Source: Euclidia mi (Eukaryota; Arthropoda; Insecta; Lepidoptera; Erebidae). Taken from it: a stretch of DNA of 64,000 bases. A program made the position numbers and the translations under genes. The first letter of the stretch is position 1. The number at the start of each line of letters is the position of its first letter. Below, in pieces: positions 33,085 to 45,692 of the stretch. Location of the stretch: positions 84,573,086 to 84,637,085 of the forward strand of contig OX123190.2 in assembly GCA_944739405.2 (NCBI GenBank). The letters run 5' to 3'. Below the pieces are notes generated by a model. The model was not told the DNA's origin, did not search any database, and saw nothing but the letters and a program-made list of their open reading frames with translations.

Positions 33085-33429
33085 TTCTCCAGACTTCCAC
33101 AAACTTAATTTCATGAGTTGTGATGTTCTCTCGCAAATTGCGGCATATAACAAAGTTTAAAGCTCATTTTAAACCGCTCGCGAACTATTCATACACGTAA
33201 TCAGGTTTACATGAACTGCGAGTGTGTTGGTGTGTGATGTGTGTTGAACGGAGGGACCAGACGTGCGCTACTCAATATTCTAACGAACGTCTGGCTAAGC
33301 TTCACAAATCTATGCTTACTTACTCCCATATGTTGAATTTTGAATGAGCGTTATTAATTCTATGAGCTAATGTTGTTGTTTTCGTTTTAAACAGTGTTTG
33401 CAGTAGACTTATAAAAGTTGTTGACCGTA

Positions 33430-33735
33430 TGTACACGTACACTTAGAGTACTTGACATATTCGTCATATGTGCCTGTAGACGTAAACTGCTAGACATAGG
33501 CCGCACCATACAGACTGCAAATGAACCGCCAACGTCCAACCGTTTCCCGTGATCCCAAGAAGATCGCCGGTCAACCTTGCGGAAGACGTATCCCTGTAGC
33601 ATCATCCGATGCGTGGTCGACACTTTAGAACTTTGCTGCCCAAACGGCGATCGGTTGTTCGAGCTATATGCCATGTCCATTGCCAACTTAACTATTCGGA
33701 GAGCTATGTCGGTGATATTGTTACATGGTATGATG
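33430..33735 (-). pseudogene. RTE-type LINE 3' fragment, degenerate
   Basis: The minus-strand DNA follows the usual end of RTE ORF2: a GHIARR.D.RW-like stretch, then WRPR.G.R..GRPP, and finally the segment equivalent to EAYVQQW as GCGGCCTATGTCTAGCAGT. Many substitutions and indels break the frame. A 135-codon open frame across it (33387-33794) is in a shifted register. Confidence 0.6.
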
Positions 33736-33794
33736 ATATAAATCAAGGCAAATCGAGCGAGCAAGACAACGGATGAAATATTGTCAGCCATCAT

Positions 33795-34876
33795 TTGCTG
33801 TGTCGAGTAGCCAAGATGATGCCTACCCGGTCTTCTGTACCATCGAACCAGCTACCCAATTTAACTTAACTCGATATGAGAATTAAGTTGCATAATTAAT
33901 TAATCAACCCAGTATTGAGGGCTATATTATTGATAAAAATAAAGAAATATTAATAGCATCTCTGCACGAATTGGTAGGTAATTATCGATGCTTGTTAACT
34001 TTGTTGAATACTTAAGTTTCAACCCTGTCAATATTTAAAATAAGTAATTGGCAGTCGATATAATCGCGTCTACAGACAAAGAAACTTTTTATAAAGTTCT
34101 AGGAAGCACTAGAAAGTTTTCAGCACGGGTAGGCAGTCACATTTGATTTATAATCAGAAACTGTCGAACTATTGTTGCTGTAAATTAGTTTCTTTATTGC
34201 AAGATTAAAACGCAACTTAAAAGTAAATCGAAAATATCCACAAGACTCTCTGCTATTCCACAAAGAAATCTGTTGAGCCGAACACGAAAGTACTTATATA
34301 AATCTTCAGGAACCATAATACCTCCCAGCGAACTAAATTCACTTTATTTATTCAAAAGGACTCTAGTTCATAGATCGAGCGTCGGTCGTAAACGTCATAT
34401 CTTCTTAAAGGACGGACACTAACCCTAAATAAAATCGCTATAATCTTTATATTGTTTGGGGATTTCTCCGAGTTATACTGAATAAATCAAAAGAGCTCCA
34501 TTTTAAGTGGATTTTGAAACATCCAGACGGAGTTTACAGCTTGTCTGGGACGGTGATTTAATACTGTGCCGACCACCGAACCCAAAGGCTTTATAGTATA
34601 AAATAGCAGACAGGTCGTAAACCACTATCCTAGTATTAAAACTTATAACTTGTACTGTCGTCTCGCTTTCTCTTTTTTATGCAAAAGCACTATTGCATTT
34701 TGATATTCTCGTGTGAATAGAGTCTAGAGCGAAACAATGCAATTGCATTATTTATACCAATTAGCACCTACAACACATAAAATAATGAGATGTATTTAAT
34801 AGCACTAGCTGTAGGTCAACTCGCTATGGTTGCTACTTACCTACGCTTTACCTTACTTCCCGTAAACAGTAAATTT
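33795..34876. other. unannotated stretch
   Basis: Nothing recognised. Confidence 0.4.
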
Positions 34877-35079
34877 TATACTAATTTATAAATTTGAAGA
34901 GTTTGTTTGTTTGGTTGAACGCGCTAATCTCAGGAATTACTGGACCGATTTCAAAAATTATTTCAGTGTTAGATAGCCCATTTATCGAGGAAGGCTATAG
35001 GCTATATAACATCACGTATGAGCCACGGGAGCGGAGCAGTAGCCTTAAATAACGCGGGTGTAAACGCGGGCTCATCTAG
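34877..35079 (+). mobile_element. Helitron-like element, family A
   Basis: TTATACTAATTTATAAATT to GGGCTCATCTAG|T with the conserved GTTAGATAGCCCATTTATCG block. The 5' TC has mutated. Confidence 0.8.
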
Positions 35080-35364
35080 TTGGTATACGGTACTTATATT
35101 TGCAACTGCGGGTAGTTGTTTCGTCTTAAGAGCCGAGTTGAACGGTAACCACGCGGATAATATATAAATGCTAAGTAATTTGGCGAGAACAAGCCGTGAT
35201 TTACGGTAATGGCGGCCTGCCGACGCGCGGCCATTTGTAATATAAGCGGTTTTGGCGCGAAAAATTAACAGCCAGGGTTCAATGGTGGGATTAAAGCGAA
35301 TTAATCTTAAAGTAACGATACATTTTTGTTACATTCAATTATGAAATCCTTGGTCGTGTAAGTT

Positions 35365-35580
35365 TTTTTTTAGAGGCAACTCCCGCATTAGGACTAAATC
35401 CTGTGTCGCGGGGGACTTTTACAAACATACAACTAACGGACACAATGAACACCCAGACTCGAAACAACAATTTATAAATCACACAAAGTAATGTCTCGTG
35501 TGGGAATCGAACCCACGACATTCGGCATTGTGTCAAGCGGCAAGGCGGCCGCTTAAAACACTACGCCAGCCGTGCAGTCA
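35365..35580 (-). mobile_element. tRNA-headed SINE family 4
   Basis: The head complement at about 35500-35575 contains GGGAATCGAACCCACGACAT (B box in reverse) and the A box side GGCTGGCGTAGTG as complement. The tail ends in a T run (A run on the SINE strand) near 35365. A decayed relative is at 46690-46830. Confidence 0.75.
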
Positions 35581-36195
35581 AATTTATTTAAGTCTAAGTT
35601 TTTATTTAAGTCAGATTTATTTGTCGTATCGCAATAGGGGCTGATGATTTTCTGCAGAGTCTCAGTCGTTTATCTTCAAAATAACCAACCCCTTTGTGTT
35701 CCGAAAACCACAGCAGTCTCATTTACAATATAAATCCACACTGGAATTAAAGCCAACCGAAAAATAAAACCTGAAAGAAAAGTTAAAGTGCTAATTAGAC
35801 GGTTGTAAGCGACAAAAATCTAGCACTAATTAGCGAGCACGTCGCGTGTGTCGTGCAACTGTTCTGAGATTCTTTACAAACGTACGAAACGCGGCGTATT
35901 TACTCGCCGTGTGGCTCGTGTGGGCAAACATGGGCGGACACGTTCCCCGTGTGGGTTGTCTACAACAATAATAATATACACTGTAAATGAACCTTGATAA
36001 TATAATAATTAACTCTAAATAGACGCTTTACGAGTGAGAGACACTTGGGAGAATACTCGGATAGATTGGGAACGTTTGGTCGAGTGGTAAAGGCTTTTGG
36101 CATTTGAATTGGTTTATAAAGCTGGTTACTACTAGGAGCTGGATTCATGCTAAGCTAAATTAAATATTTACGAAACTGTCCAGAAGTAACAGTTC
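35581..36195. other. unannotated stretch
   Basis: Nothing recognised. Confidence 0.4.
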
Positions 36196-36420
36196 CTCGG
36201 CCTGCATTCCCGAAGGAGCAGGCAGAGGTGTAATATAACACCCATACCCTTATAAATTTATAACTTTTAGGTCTCACTTAATAGGGGGCGAGCCTATTGC
36301 CGTTGCCGGCAGCATTGCCAGACTAAGTATTCAGAAAAACTTAATAAAACTTTTGCCCGAGCCGGGAATCGAACCTGGGACACATGCATACATTATCCAC
36401 TGGACCAGTCGGTCGGTATT
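36196..36420 (-). mobile_element. SINE related to family 3, with tRNA-like head
   Basis: The minus strand reads a tRNA-like head GGTCCAGTGGATAATG ... GGTTCGATTCCCGGCTCGGG, then the family 3 GGCAATAGGCTCGCC block and a CTGCTCCTTCGGGAATG tail. Confidence 0.75.
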
Positions 36421-37333
36421 ACCTATCTGTGGTTCAGTTTGTCAGATTCGTAGGGTCGTATGTAGCGTTTGCTAGCACACGCGTAGCACACTGTTCCATA
36501 TACATACACATAGTTTAAAGAGTGGTCGCTACAGAATAGGCTTTATAACGTAAAGCAGTTAGAATAGATCGCTTAAATTGATCGTCCAGGCTATATCGGG
36601 CATAGGAAACATAGGCTTTTGTTGGTAGAATAAACAACGTAGATTTTGGAACCTAGATTAGGTACTAGCTTTACAAAGTGATCACGACTTCACCACAGTC
36701 TAATAGAGGTAGGTACCTCTTTATACTGTGACTTCACTGTCAACAAAGTAACGGGACTTACAATTGTTTATGTCTTTCAACTTCTTTATACCATGTATTA
36801 CTCACATGTGGCAATTAAGATATCTTTTTTTCTATTTAGCACTTTGGTAAATCTTTTCGGAGGCACACAGCGTTTCCATGGAAACAGATTAATATAGCAG
36901 ACAGAATACAACATAAAACGAACCACGAGGCAAAGCTTTGCTGAAAATAATATTAAACTTAGGTAATGTAAAGGATTACAACTAAACAATTCATTTTCAT
37001 GTAACAATATATAAATAACATGTTATACACATGTAATTATAAATAATGAGATACAGTTTGCGTTATTAGTGAAATAATAATTACAGCGATGCATTAATGA
37101 CTAAAATTATATGATCGAATGTGAATATCAAATTATTGTACTCAAACTGTTTTAGAAGCTGATTTTGTTGTTTATCACCTATTTGTTTCCTATTTGGCAT
37201 GAAAGTTTATTTGGAGAAATTATTTCAGAACAATAACGAGAGAAACTAACAAGTCTAAGTCTTGAAATACTATACAAAGAAATATATACAGAAAATACAA
37301 AGAAAATTATATATAGAACGAAAAGAAAATAAT
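36421..37333. other. unannotated stretch
   Basis: Nothing recognised apart from AT-rich DNA. Confidence 0.4.
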
Positions 37334-38680
37334 TTAGAGGGCGTCATGAAAGTCATCCATATCGCCTTCAACTGGAAGCGTGCCCAGAACGCTGGCAGCA
37401 TTGCCACATTGTATGGCGATACTTAATTTCTGGGCCAAATACACCCTAGCATGGGCACGCAAGGCGTCGACCAATCTTTTTGCGAGGTCTCTAAGACATC
37501 TCACACTTGGACCCCATGGCCCCAACGTTTCGACCCCAAACGACTCAAATACGTAATAAATACCCTACTAGGTTTACGTATTTGCGCCGTTTGAGGGTCT
37601 CAGCTGTAGCAGCAGTAGCGCCCGCACCCCGCTGTGCTAGGAAGATGTGATGGCACGAGGGTATCGACACACGTTGCGTCCCATACCAAAGGCCTACCCA
37701 AATTCCACGGCAGTAAAGATACACCGTCTGGTCTTTTGCCGTCGTCGCGTACCAGGCCCTGAGGTTCAAGGTGGCTGGAACGCCAGCGGTGCCAAGAGCC
37801 CGACAAAGAATGTCATTAAAGTTGCCGTGTCGTGAAATACGACCTGCGCACCTGCTGCACGACAGGCCATGGTGACCAAGGCTGTCGACAGCCTCTCCAC
37901 AGTGACAGCGATGTGGAGTAACACATGGTGCGTCTAAACGGAGGCAAGAGGCGATGCGGAAGGTCGTATCGGTGCCTATGTTGGACGATGGCAGTGCTTG
38001 AAGCCAGAGGCCCGACTCCCACTCTCCCACAGCCCGTAGACGAGCACGCTTTGCAGCATTAGACGATGTGCTAAGAAGGTTTTCCCGTATTCTGCTGCAA
38101 AGCGGTCCGTCCCACTGCCTCTGAGAGGATAGGTCTCGGGGTAACTCAGTGCTTGGACAAGCTCTTCTCCAAGCATTCATGGCATCGGTCTTTCACGGCA
38201 CCACAGAATCGACCAGTGTTGGTGCTAAGGTTTTCCTGGTCAATTCTGCAGTGCTGTGGACCGAGGACAGGAATGCTGGTAGGCTAACATCGGAAATTTT
38301 GCGAACGCCGAGGCCGCCAAAACGTACAGGCAAGGACGCCTGTAGCCACAATCGGTCATTCAGTGCTATGTTCAAAATTTGACTAAGAGTATTTTGTATA
38401 ATTTTGTCCATTTCAATGAGTAGGCTCGAATTTTTCCAAAAAGGCGAAGCTCGAATAGCGTGGGTAAATTTAGGCACGAAAAGACAATACCGAATTATAG
38501 TGAAAGCCGAATGAATGTTAATTTTGAGGAGCCTTTCAGAAATTTCGTTAAAATTTTGAATGGCATGAATAATTGAAGGTAAAATAAATGGTTTGGACGA
38601 AGTCTAGTTGGTTACACTTATTTGAGAGCCATACAGAAAATACCTAAAAGCAAAAATTTTATCTCTGCGACACTTTAATG
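37334..38680 (-). pseudogene. LINE with restriction-like endonuclease: RT thumb to C-terminus
   Basis: The minus-strand frame begins with SERLLKINIHSAFTIIRYCL and PKFTHAIRASPFW, then ASLPVRFGGLGVR (RT thumb). A TGA at 38193-38195 interrupts after VDSVVP, and the same frame resumes. A Cys/His cluster follows (CHCGEAVDSLGHHGLSC), then RHGNFND, then in a shifted frame DDGKRPDG and PLVWDATCVDT. The PD and WD residues match the PD-(D/E)XK-like nuclease of R2-type LINEs. The end VETLGPWGPS ... (stop at 37334) lies in yet another frame. At least one nonsense codon and two or three frameshifts make it dead; the RT palm is missing. Confidence 0.72.
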
Positions 38681-38744
38681 TAGTTACTATCATAATCATC
38701 AGCTCGCCATAGTACCTACATTGCTAGATTTAGGCCTCTCCAAA

Positions 38745-38860
38745 AATTACTATCATCATCATCATCATATCAACCGAAAGACGTCGACAGCTGGACATAA
38801 GCGTCTCCCACGACTCCACATAGACCGATCTTGGGTCACCCGCATCCATCCACATAATCA
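38745..38860 (-). pseudogene. RTE-type LINE 3' tip
   Basis: On the minus strand the text reads GATGCGGGTGACCCAAGATC through GGGAGACGCTTATGTCCAGC, the degenerate equivalent of W..AQDR..W...EAYVQ, followed by TTGATATGATGATGATGATG. It is the 3' end of an RTE-like element. Confidence 0.6.
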
Positions 38861-39448
38861 GAAAGATTTAAATCACTCATGCTATCGAAAATTATTTCTG
38901 TTACAAATCGCGTAGCATATGTTCGTATTATTCCATACAGAATGTGTCTAATGCCACGATCAATTGTGTAGCAACAGGGAGCCGGCGGGTTCTCGCCACC
39001 CACGCCGATTCAATTATCTCCTTATTAGATGCAATATTCGCGAGATAGATGCACTGACAGGTCGTTGAACTCTGACATAGCGGCCGGCGGGTTAGTCAGA
39101 GGGTTGAGCATTTGATATCAGTGGATACGTGGTGTTTGAGGCTTTTAGTGAAGAGATTTGAAAGGAGAAAGTCATCAATCTGCGCAGTTCACTGATAGGT
39201 ACTACAGGAAAAGTAGCTTGGAAGAAAAAAAAATACATTAATTAAACTTTGTTTATAGCTTTATTGACTAAAATTGGGAATAACCCGAGTCCTGCCAAAA
39301 ATCAGAGATCCAAGTGGGTGAAAATAAACATTTTATAAAGAAAGCGAGTAAGGTGCCCTGTTCGCTGTATTTTTGCGCTGAATTGAATTAGATAATGAAG
39401 GTTTCATGTTGACAAAATGACACAAAACCAAAAGCAAACGTGTTTTTT
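38861..39448. other. unannotated stretch
   Basis: Nothing recognised. Confidence 0.4.
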
Positions 39449-39977
39449 AGGGTTCCGTACTTAAAAGGTAAAAACCGGGACCCTATGACTAAGCCTCCGC
39501 TGTCTGTCTGTCCGTCTGTCTGTCTGTCTGTCACCAGGCTGTATCTCATAAACCGTGATAGCTGGCAAGCTGAAATTTTCACAAATTATGTATTTCGGTT
39601 GCCGCTATAACAACAAATACTAAAAATGAAAATATTATGGGGGGTCCCATACAAAAAACGTGTTTTTTTTTTTCGTATTTTTTGCTCAAAATTACTAACT
39701 GTAACAGGTAGATGCTTTAAATTTTCACAGAATATGTAGTTGTATATTATCTTTCAAAATAAATAATTAAATTAAAAAAAGTAAATAATAAAGGGGGCTC
39801 CCATACAACAAACGTAATTTTTAAGCAATTTGTTACTCGATCTTAATAAACAGGTAGAAACTTAAAAAGTATTTAAGTATACATGCAACGAACATGATTT
39901 TCTTTTATAGGTGATGGTACGGAACCACAGACCACCGGAACCCTTCGTGCGCGAGTCCGACTCGCACTTGCCCAATT
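39449..39977 (-). mobile_element. dispersed repeat, partner of 13029-13530
   Basis: Starts AGGGTTCCGTACTTAAAAGG and ends GAGTCCGACTCGCACTTGCC. The CTGT microsatellite (complement of CAGA) lies at 39501-39530. It shares the GTTGCCGCTATAACAACAAA block with the other copy. Confidence 0.78.
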
Positions 39978-40371
39978 TTTTACTAAAACCCTTCTTATCC
40001 CTGTTGGTACCCATGCTGATCCAACTATTGGCAAGGCTAACAAGCATTCTTGGTGTTTAAGCTAAGAATTGTATTTCTTATTCAGAAAGCAGAAAGAAAA
40101 TTCTTTTCTCTCTAAATCAAGACAACAATCTCTGCGTTGTGTGTTCACTTAAATATAACTCACAGATACGTAGATCCCGTGCAACTGTGCGAGGAGGATT
40201 ACATAAATATCTGGAGGGAGGAGCCCTTAATCCGTTGCGCTTTCGTAGAGGAGTCTGATATACAGCGTGTTACATAAAGGTCTCGTGTAGGGACCAGAAT
40301 TAGGTGCATTTTATATCTGAGTGAAAATTGAAACAGATTTTATATCAAAATTTTGTCAAATATTTTTAATA
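39978..40371. other. unannotated stretch
   Basis: Nothing recognised. Confidence 0.4.
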
Positions 40372-40614
40372 CTAGCCGTTTCCCGCGGTTTCGCCCGCGT
40401 CCTGAGGGAACTACTTCGCGTACCCGAAAAGCCCAAATATCTTACGGACCCCTATTTTTTCTAAAATAAAATATAGCCTATGTTACTCGCAGATGATGTA
40501 GCTTTCTAATGGTGAAAGAATTTTTAAAATCGGTCCAGTAGTTTTTGAGTTTATCCATTACAAACAAATAAAAATACAAATTTTTCCTCTTTATAATATT
40601 ATATATAGTGTAGA
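40372..40614 (-). mobile_element. Helitron-like element, family D
   Basis: Reads CTAGCCGTTTCCCGCGGTTT to GTGTAGA|T, with A at 40371: the TC...CTAG arrangement on the minus strand. It contains AAAATCGGTCCAGTAGTTTT. Confidence 0.8.
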
Positions 40615-40754
40615 TAAGCAATACTATACTATTTCTATACTACACATACTTTAGAAAAGAGTCCTAAAAATGAGTCACATAAATCACCCCGTGATAGTAG
40701 GTGTAGCCCCTGCCAAAACATCGTAGCGATACGTAAGGTAATTTAACAATTTTT

Positions 40755-40985
40755 CTTTTTTACATGAAAAGAAAGAAAAGAAAAGAAAAACATTTATTTC
40801 CACAACATACATGAACATAAATACATAAGTATCTTATAATATGGCACGGATTACATTATGTTTTAGAAACACATTGACAGAGTAACAGTATGCATGTTGT
40901 GAAAACGAGGTCACCACTCAGGCTTATTGCTGATTTGAGGCTTCACCTCAAACCAATCAATATTAATAACTTATATTATTATTAG
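40755..40985 (-). repeat. LINE-like 3' tail
   Basis: On the minus strand it reads ACAACATGCATACTGTTACT, then TTATAAGATACTTATGTATT, then a TTTTCTTTTC-rich end. It resembles the 3' UTR of a moth LINE; the family is not fixed. The AAAGAAAAG run at 40770-40795 is the tail. Confidence 0.5.
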
Positions 40986-41944
40986 CCACTACCCATTGGA
41001 CGTCTTAAAAATAAAACTTGAAGCCGAATTAAAAACTAAATTTAAATTCATCACAAACGATTTAAATAATAGTTACGAGGACACAACAAAATAAACCGAA
41101 ACACTTTCTAAAGATAAAAACCCATATACACAAAACGCTGAGAACTATTCACAAACATGTTTTTATTGCACAACGAGAACGTACGTCTGTTTATCCCACG
41201 ATGCCCACGTCTGGCGTCTCCAGACGTTTTCCCGCTGCGATGCCAAATAACGAGAGTTATGGGGTGACAAATACGATTGCGTCATACAACGATAAATACT
41301 GACTTCGCCAATTGAAATTTGACATCGTTTTAACTGTCATAATTACTATGCTAGAGCACCTATGCATAGAAATTAAACACTGGCAATATGGAAGTGAAAT
41401 AGATCTCTATAAAGCAGAAGTAGCGATCACATAGCTTTTATTGGCTAAGTTGGCAGAAGTATCGTAACATTTATATATATTTTACGTATATATTTATTAC
41501 TTGTGTACCTATATATTTATTTATATTTGTATATATAATATGTATGTGTATTTAAGAAGGTATATGTATTTATATATTATTATGATTAAATTTTATGTAA
41601 TGTATGCATTTATCATATATATTAATTACTATTAAAATATAAGTCAAACTTCACTTCTAAAATACACCTACCATTAATCTCTGCACCACTCTAAGGTAGA
41701 CTGGCAGAAAATGCCTAACATTAAGTCCACCGTTATATACCTTTATGTGTATATAAAGATAGTAAATAAATAAATAAATAATGAGCATATGAACACTATT
41801 AGCATAGCACCAAGGGTTCTAACGGGAACGGTTTGTGTTATCATGCTTCTTTCATCATTTGAACAAACATCACCAACATTTTCACAGTAGATCACGGAAT
41901 TATTTAAAATATTTAAACCTATGCGATTATTAGACCCACAATAG
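40986..41944 (+). repeat. mostly unannotated; LINE-like 3' tail at about 41690-41785
   Basis: The text GGTAGACTGGCAGAAAATGC, AACATTAAGTCCACCG and (AAAT)n at 41765-41783 matches a common moth LINE 3' end. The preceding 41465-41640 is a TATATA-rich low-complexity stretch. Confidence 0.5.
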
Positions 41945-42080
41945 GTGTCAATATTGACACAATGTCAACTTAAATCTGTGACCTGTATGGGTATAAACCC
42001 ATACAGGTCACAGTTGAACAGTTCGTTTTGTTATTATATAAAGTTTAAAAGTACTAATAACAAAACGAAAACTGTTCTTA
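41945..42080. repeat. three consecutive hairpins
   Basis: (1) GTGTCAATATTGACAC at 41945-41960 is a perfect palindrome. (2) CTGTGACCTGTATGGGT (41976-41992) pairs perfectly with 41997-42013 across a 4-base loop. (3) GAACAGTTCGTTTTGTTATTA (from about 42016) pairs with TAATAACAAAACGAAAACTG, closing near 42078. Confidence 0.85.
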
Positions 42081-42555
42081 TATATACTTAACGAAAACAG
42101 TCTAATAGATCAATAAATGCAATTATTTGAGTAATTAAGGCGAAATTTTCAAATGTGTTGAACAAGAAATAACAAAGACTTTGTTTCTGACGAGTGGGCA
42201 CTTAAATAATAATTCAGATCAGTACCTACCCTTTGCTTACTCATATTTTATAATTAAAAGTTTTTGATCAAAGTCTCATTGATCGATTGATCATTTGATT
42301 GACCGGCGCTTGTTATAAACTTATAATAACGATGTCACTTAAACATACTAATGAATTAATTTAATTGGTTTTGGTAAATAATAACATTTCTCGAAAACGT
42401 AAACTTGCAAATAAATTCAATGACTTTAGCGAACAATCAATTTGTATTTACAATTCGTATGAAAATTTTATATAAATTAAAAATAAATGTATGCAAATAT
42501 AATAATAATAATTATGTGACCAGCAACATTAAACCTACTGTAAGAAATTTAAAAT
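42081..42555. other. unannotated stretch
   Basis: AT-rich; nothing recognised. Confidence 0.4.
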
Positions 42556-42568
42556 CTTAAAAAGCCTA

Positions 42569-42872
42569 TCATCATCATCAGCCCTATTATAAACTGTCCC
42601 ACTGCTGAGCACGGGCCTTTTCTCACTATAAGAAAGGTAAGGCCATAGTTCACCACGCTGGCCTAGTGCGGGTTGGCAGACTTCACATGTCTTTCGAGAA
42701 TATTACTCTCAGACATGCAGGTTTCCTCACGATGTTTTCCTTCACCATTTAGCAAGCGATAATTAACAATTTAATACGCACATAAATCCGAAAAGTCATT
42801 GGTGCGTACCGTGGATTCGAACCCGGACCCTCTGCGTAGCAGTCTGTCGGTCTCTCCACTAGGCTATCGCTG
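42569..42872 (-). mobile_element. tRNA-headed SINE family 1, full length
   Basis: Complement copy from ATCATCATCATCAGCCC to GGCTATCGCTG, with the B box complement GGATTCGAACCC. A 13-bp target duplication with one mismatch (CTTAAAAA.CCTA) lies at 42556-42568 and 42873-42885. Confidence 0.88.
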
Positions 42873-42885
42873 CTTAAAAATCCTA

Positions 42886-45682
42886 AGCACTCTCTATATT
42901 ATAGTTCACAAATAAGAACCGACTTAATGGATATCATCATCGCCCTAGCGTGCTTTCGAAACTTCCGTATCGGAGCCCGTAGTCCGGAATTTTAGACTAA
43001 CTAAGCAAAAGATCCTTCCAAATGGTGCAGTTTGTTTAAAAGGTACCCTAATTGCATGTCGAGACGCGCGTGCAGACTTAAGACTAAGTCTGCGCGGGTT
43101 GCAGGAGCGGTGCAGACAACAAAGGACTCCGCGACTACCAAACAGATTAATTGACGAGAGCCAGCGACCCAGCGGGACACACCGACAAGTGGAAAGGGAG
43201 GGAATTGTTTTTTAAACAAACGTTTAGGTTAATTTTGCTAATTGGCAATTTTTTTATAGTAAATAAATCTGCCCATTGCTTATGAGTATTTTGGATGAAT
43301 GGCAAATTGCTGAGCGTCAGCAACTGTGTAATGACATTATTTAATATTTTTCATGAAATGTGCCAAATTGTATATTGAATTTGTTGCCATTCGTCACTCT
43401 CTGCCGAATCGTGAGCCAAATCACAGGTAATCACTTGGTAAAAGCCAGGTAATTATCAACTATATTTTAGCCTTCATATTTTTCTTACAGCTTTAGAAAT
43501 TTGAAGTCATAAGGACAATACTTTGAATTCAAGGCTGAGGCATATTACAATTATGGCAATTAATGATGACTTTCGAAAAGAGTAGGCGTAGCAGGCTAGT
43601 CTTTTCTCATAAAACAGTGTAATTAACTATTTTTGTCGAAGGTTATAAAGAAGATCATGTAGTCTTACTTAGTTTTCGTATTAACCTAGATTTTGCATTC
43701 ACCGAGTTTATCGTTGCCTATAAATTTAAGGGTTTCATAGTTTGGAAATTTTAAGACGCGGAAAAAGCGTTCAGAACTTTATGAAAATAAGTAAATTCTA
43801 TTCAAGTTGATAAACACAAAGACAGACGATACATAACCCAGCACTATTCCGTAGTTTTGTCAGACACAAAGGAATAGGAACTTCAATCCTAAAGTGATAC
43901 GTATATAAACATAATTTATCGGGTGGGGGGAGGAAAGGGGGAAACAGACTGCATCCAGACAACAAAGAGAGGGAGCGACGCACACAGACGCGACCACACC
44001 AACTCACTACGATTTCGATAAAGCGTTCTATTAACGGAAACTTAAAACCGTTCGTGCACGTTGTGCCTTTATCGTTGAGGGTTGAAGTAATAAAAGTCCG
44101 AAAATCAAATCAATATTCTGCACCTTTGAACAAAAGTCATGTTGCAGATTTTCTGTTCAAATATTTCACATGAAATATATGAACATGTTTTTCATTTAAT
44201 AGGTAATGGTTAAATGAAATTAGGAGTTAAATAATATTTACGTCCATTGCATTACTCTATGGAAGTGTAGTTTGAATAGAATTCCCATCTGATCGTTCAT
44301 CTCATACTTTACTTCCGTAGGAAACAAATTTCAAAAAGTATTTCTCTAGAGGATGCTTATCTTATTATAAAAGGAGAGTACAGTTTGTGGCCCAGCCATT
44401 CATGCTCTGTGTTTTGAACCTGCCATTCAGGGCGAGTACATCATTTTATACGTATACAACATACTCGTATATACCTCTCAATAAAACTTCCTAGATGCAC
44501 TAGGTATAAGTTAATTTTACCTAAACCGTTTTGACTAAAATATATGAAAGTACGCTCGTCTGAGAGCTAGACGGTACAGTAATTAAGGAAGAAAACAAAC
44601 CAAAAGAGCATTTGATAGGGGTGTCTAGCGTTTATGAGAAACGATATGATGTCGTGCTAAAAAAGTTGATGAACCGTTTCGCCAGGGTTCTTTAGTGTCC
44701 ACCGCCCGACGGGTGGGTCTAGACTAGGTCCAGACAACAAAGAAACGACCTGCACACACTCAGGCTAGACTGGGTGCAGCCATGGAGGAAATCTACCTCT
44801 ATTTATTAGTGACTCCTTTGGAACTCGTTGTAAGGGGTGGAACGTTTTATAGCTGTGGTATTGAACTAGGAGTCGAGTGAATCAGGCGTCGATAACTAGT
44901 TTGCACCAGATGTCAACGAACTCTTTACGAAAGCTTATAGTAGTTACATATAAATATAAGAAGTGATAAGTAAGTAAAAGTGTAAAAAGTAAGTGATTCT
45001 ACGTACCTACGTAAAGGTAGTTAAACGTCGTAGGCAAGGTGTAGCACGTAGGTAAATGAAGAAAAAACTACTTACTAAAATGAATAAGTACGTGAATATT
45101 ATTTTTGTAGAATTGAATAATTTCTGTACAAAAACATACATGAGTGGTATTCGATCAAAACTGTAATAGAGCAGAATGTTCTACAAACATTATCTTTTAC
45201 ACAAAAAGTCTATTACCAAATATTTTATCTACGTCAAATAAATTGGTGTATGATGAATCGATTGCCAAATAATAGTGTCCAGCAAAAAGAGCTTCGAGGT
45301 CAATGGGCCATCGTTCGAGACAGTTCAACATATTATGCCTCGTACCATGAACACCGATACGAAGCGATGAAAGCTACGAGATGCGATAAACTTTGCAAAA
45401 TTATTTATCCTATATTTTGAGATGATTTTAATGTAACATATCATAGTATAGGTTATTTTTATTAAATATTCTCAAACGTACTTTCCTCATTTGCTTTGCC
45501 GCTTGTATATGATGCTTACCTGTAACAAAAAGACATACGGCTTAGATTATATCGGCGAGCATGTATGAAAAGAGTAATTAATGTAGAGAAAGCGCGTGAG
45601 GTTCGCACGGATTGAGGCAAGACGGTACACCAGTACCGTAGTCTCTGCCTACCCAGATGGGAACAAGACAAGGAGTATTATG
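42886..45682. other. longest unannotated stretch (2.8 kb)
   Basis: No exon or known repeat could be supported. The word CAGACAACAAAG occurs three times (near 43113, 43945 and 44731), each in locally GC-richer text, which may mark an unrecognised dispersed repeat. Confidence 0.4.
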
Positions 45683-45692
45683 TATATACAAA

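Noticed and set aside
33387..33794. 135-codon open frame on the minus strand
   Set aside because: It overlaps a degenerate RTE-type LINE end whose landmarks lie in other registers, so the open frame is accidental.
35500..35575. tRNA-like sequence on the minus strand
   Set aside because: It is followed by a SINE body and A-rich tail, and a decayed relative is present at 46690.
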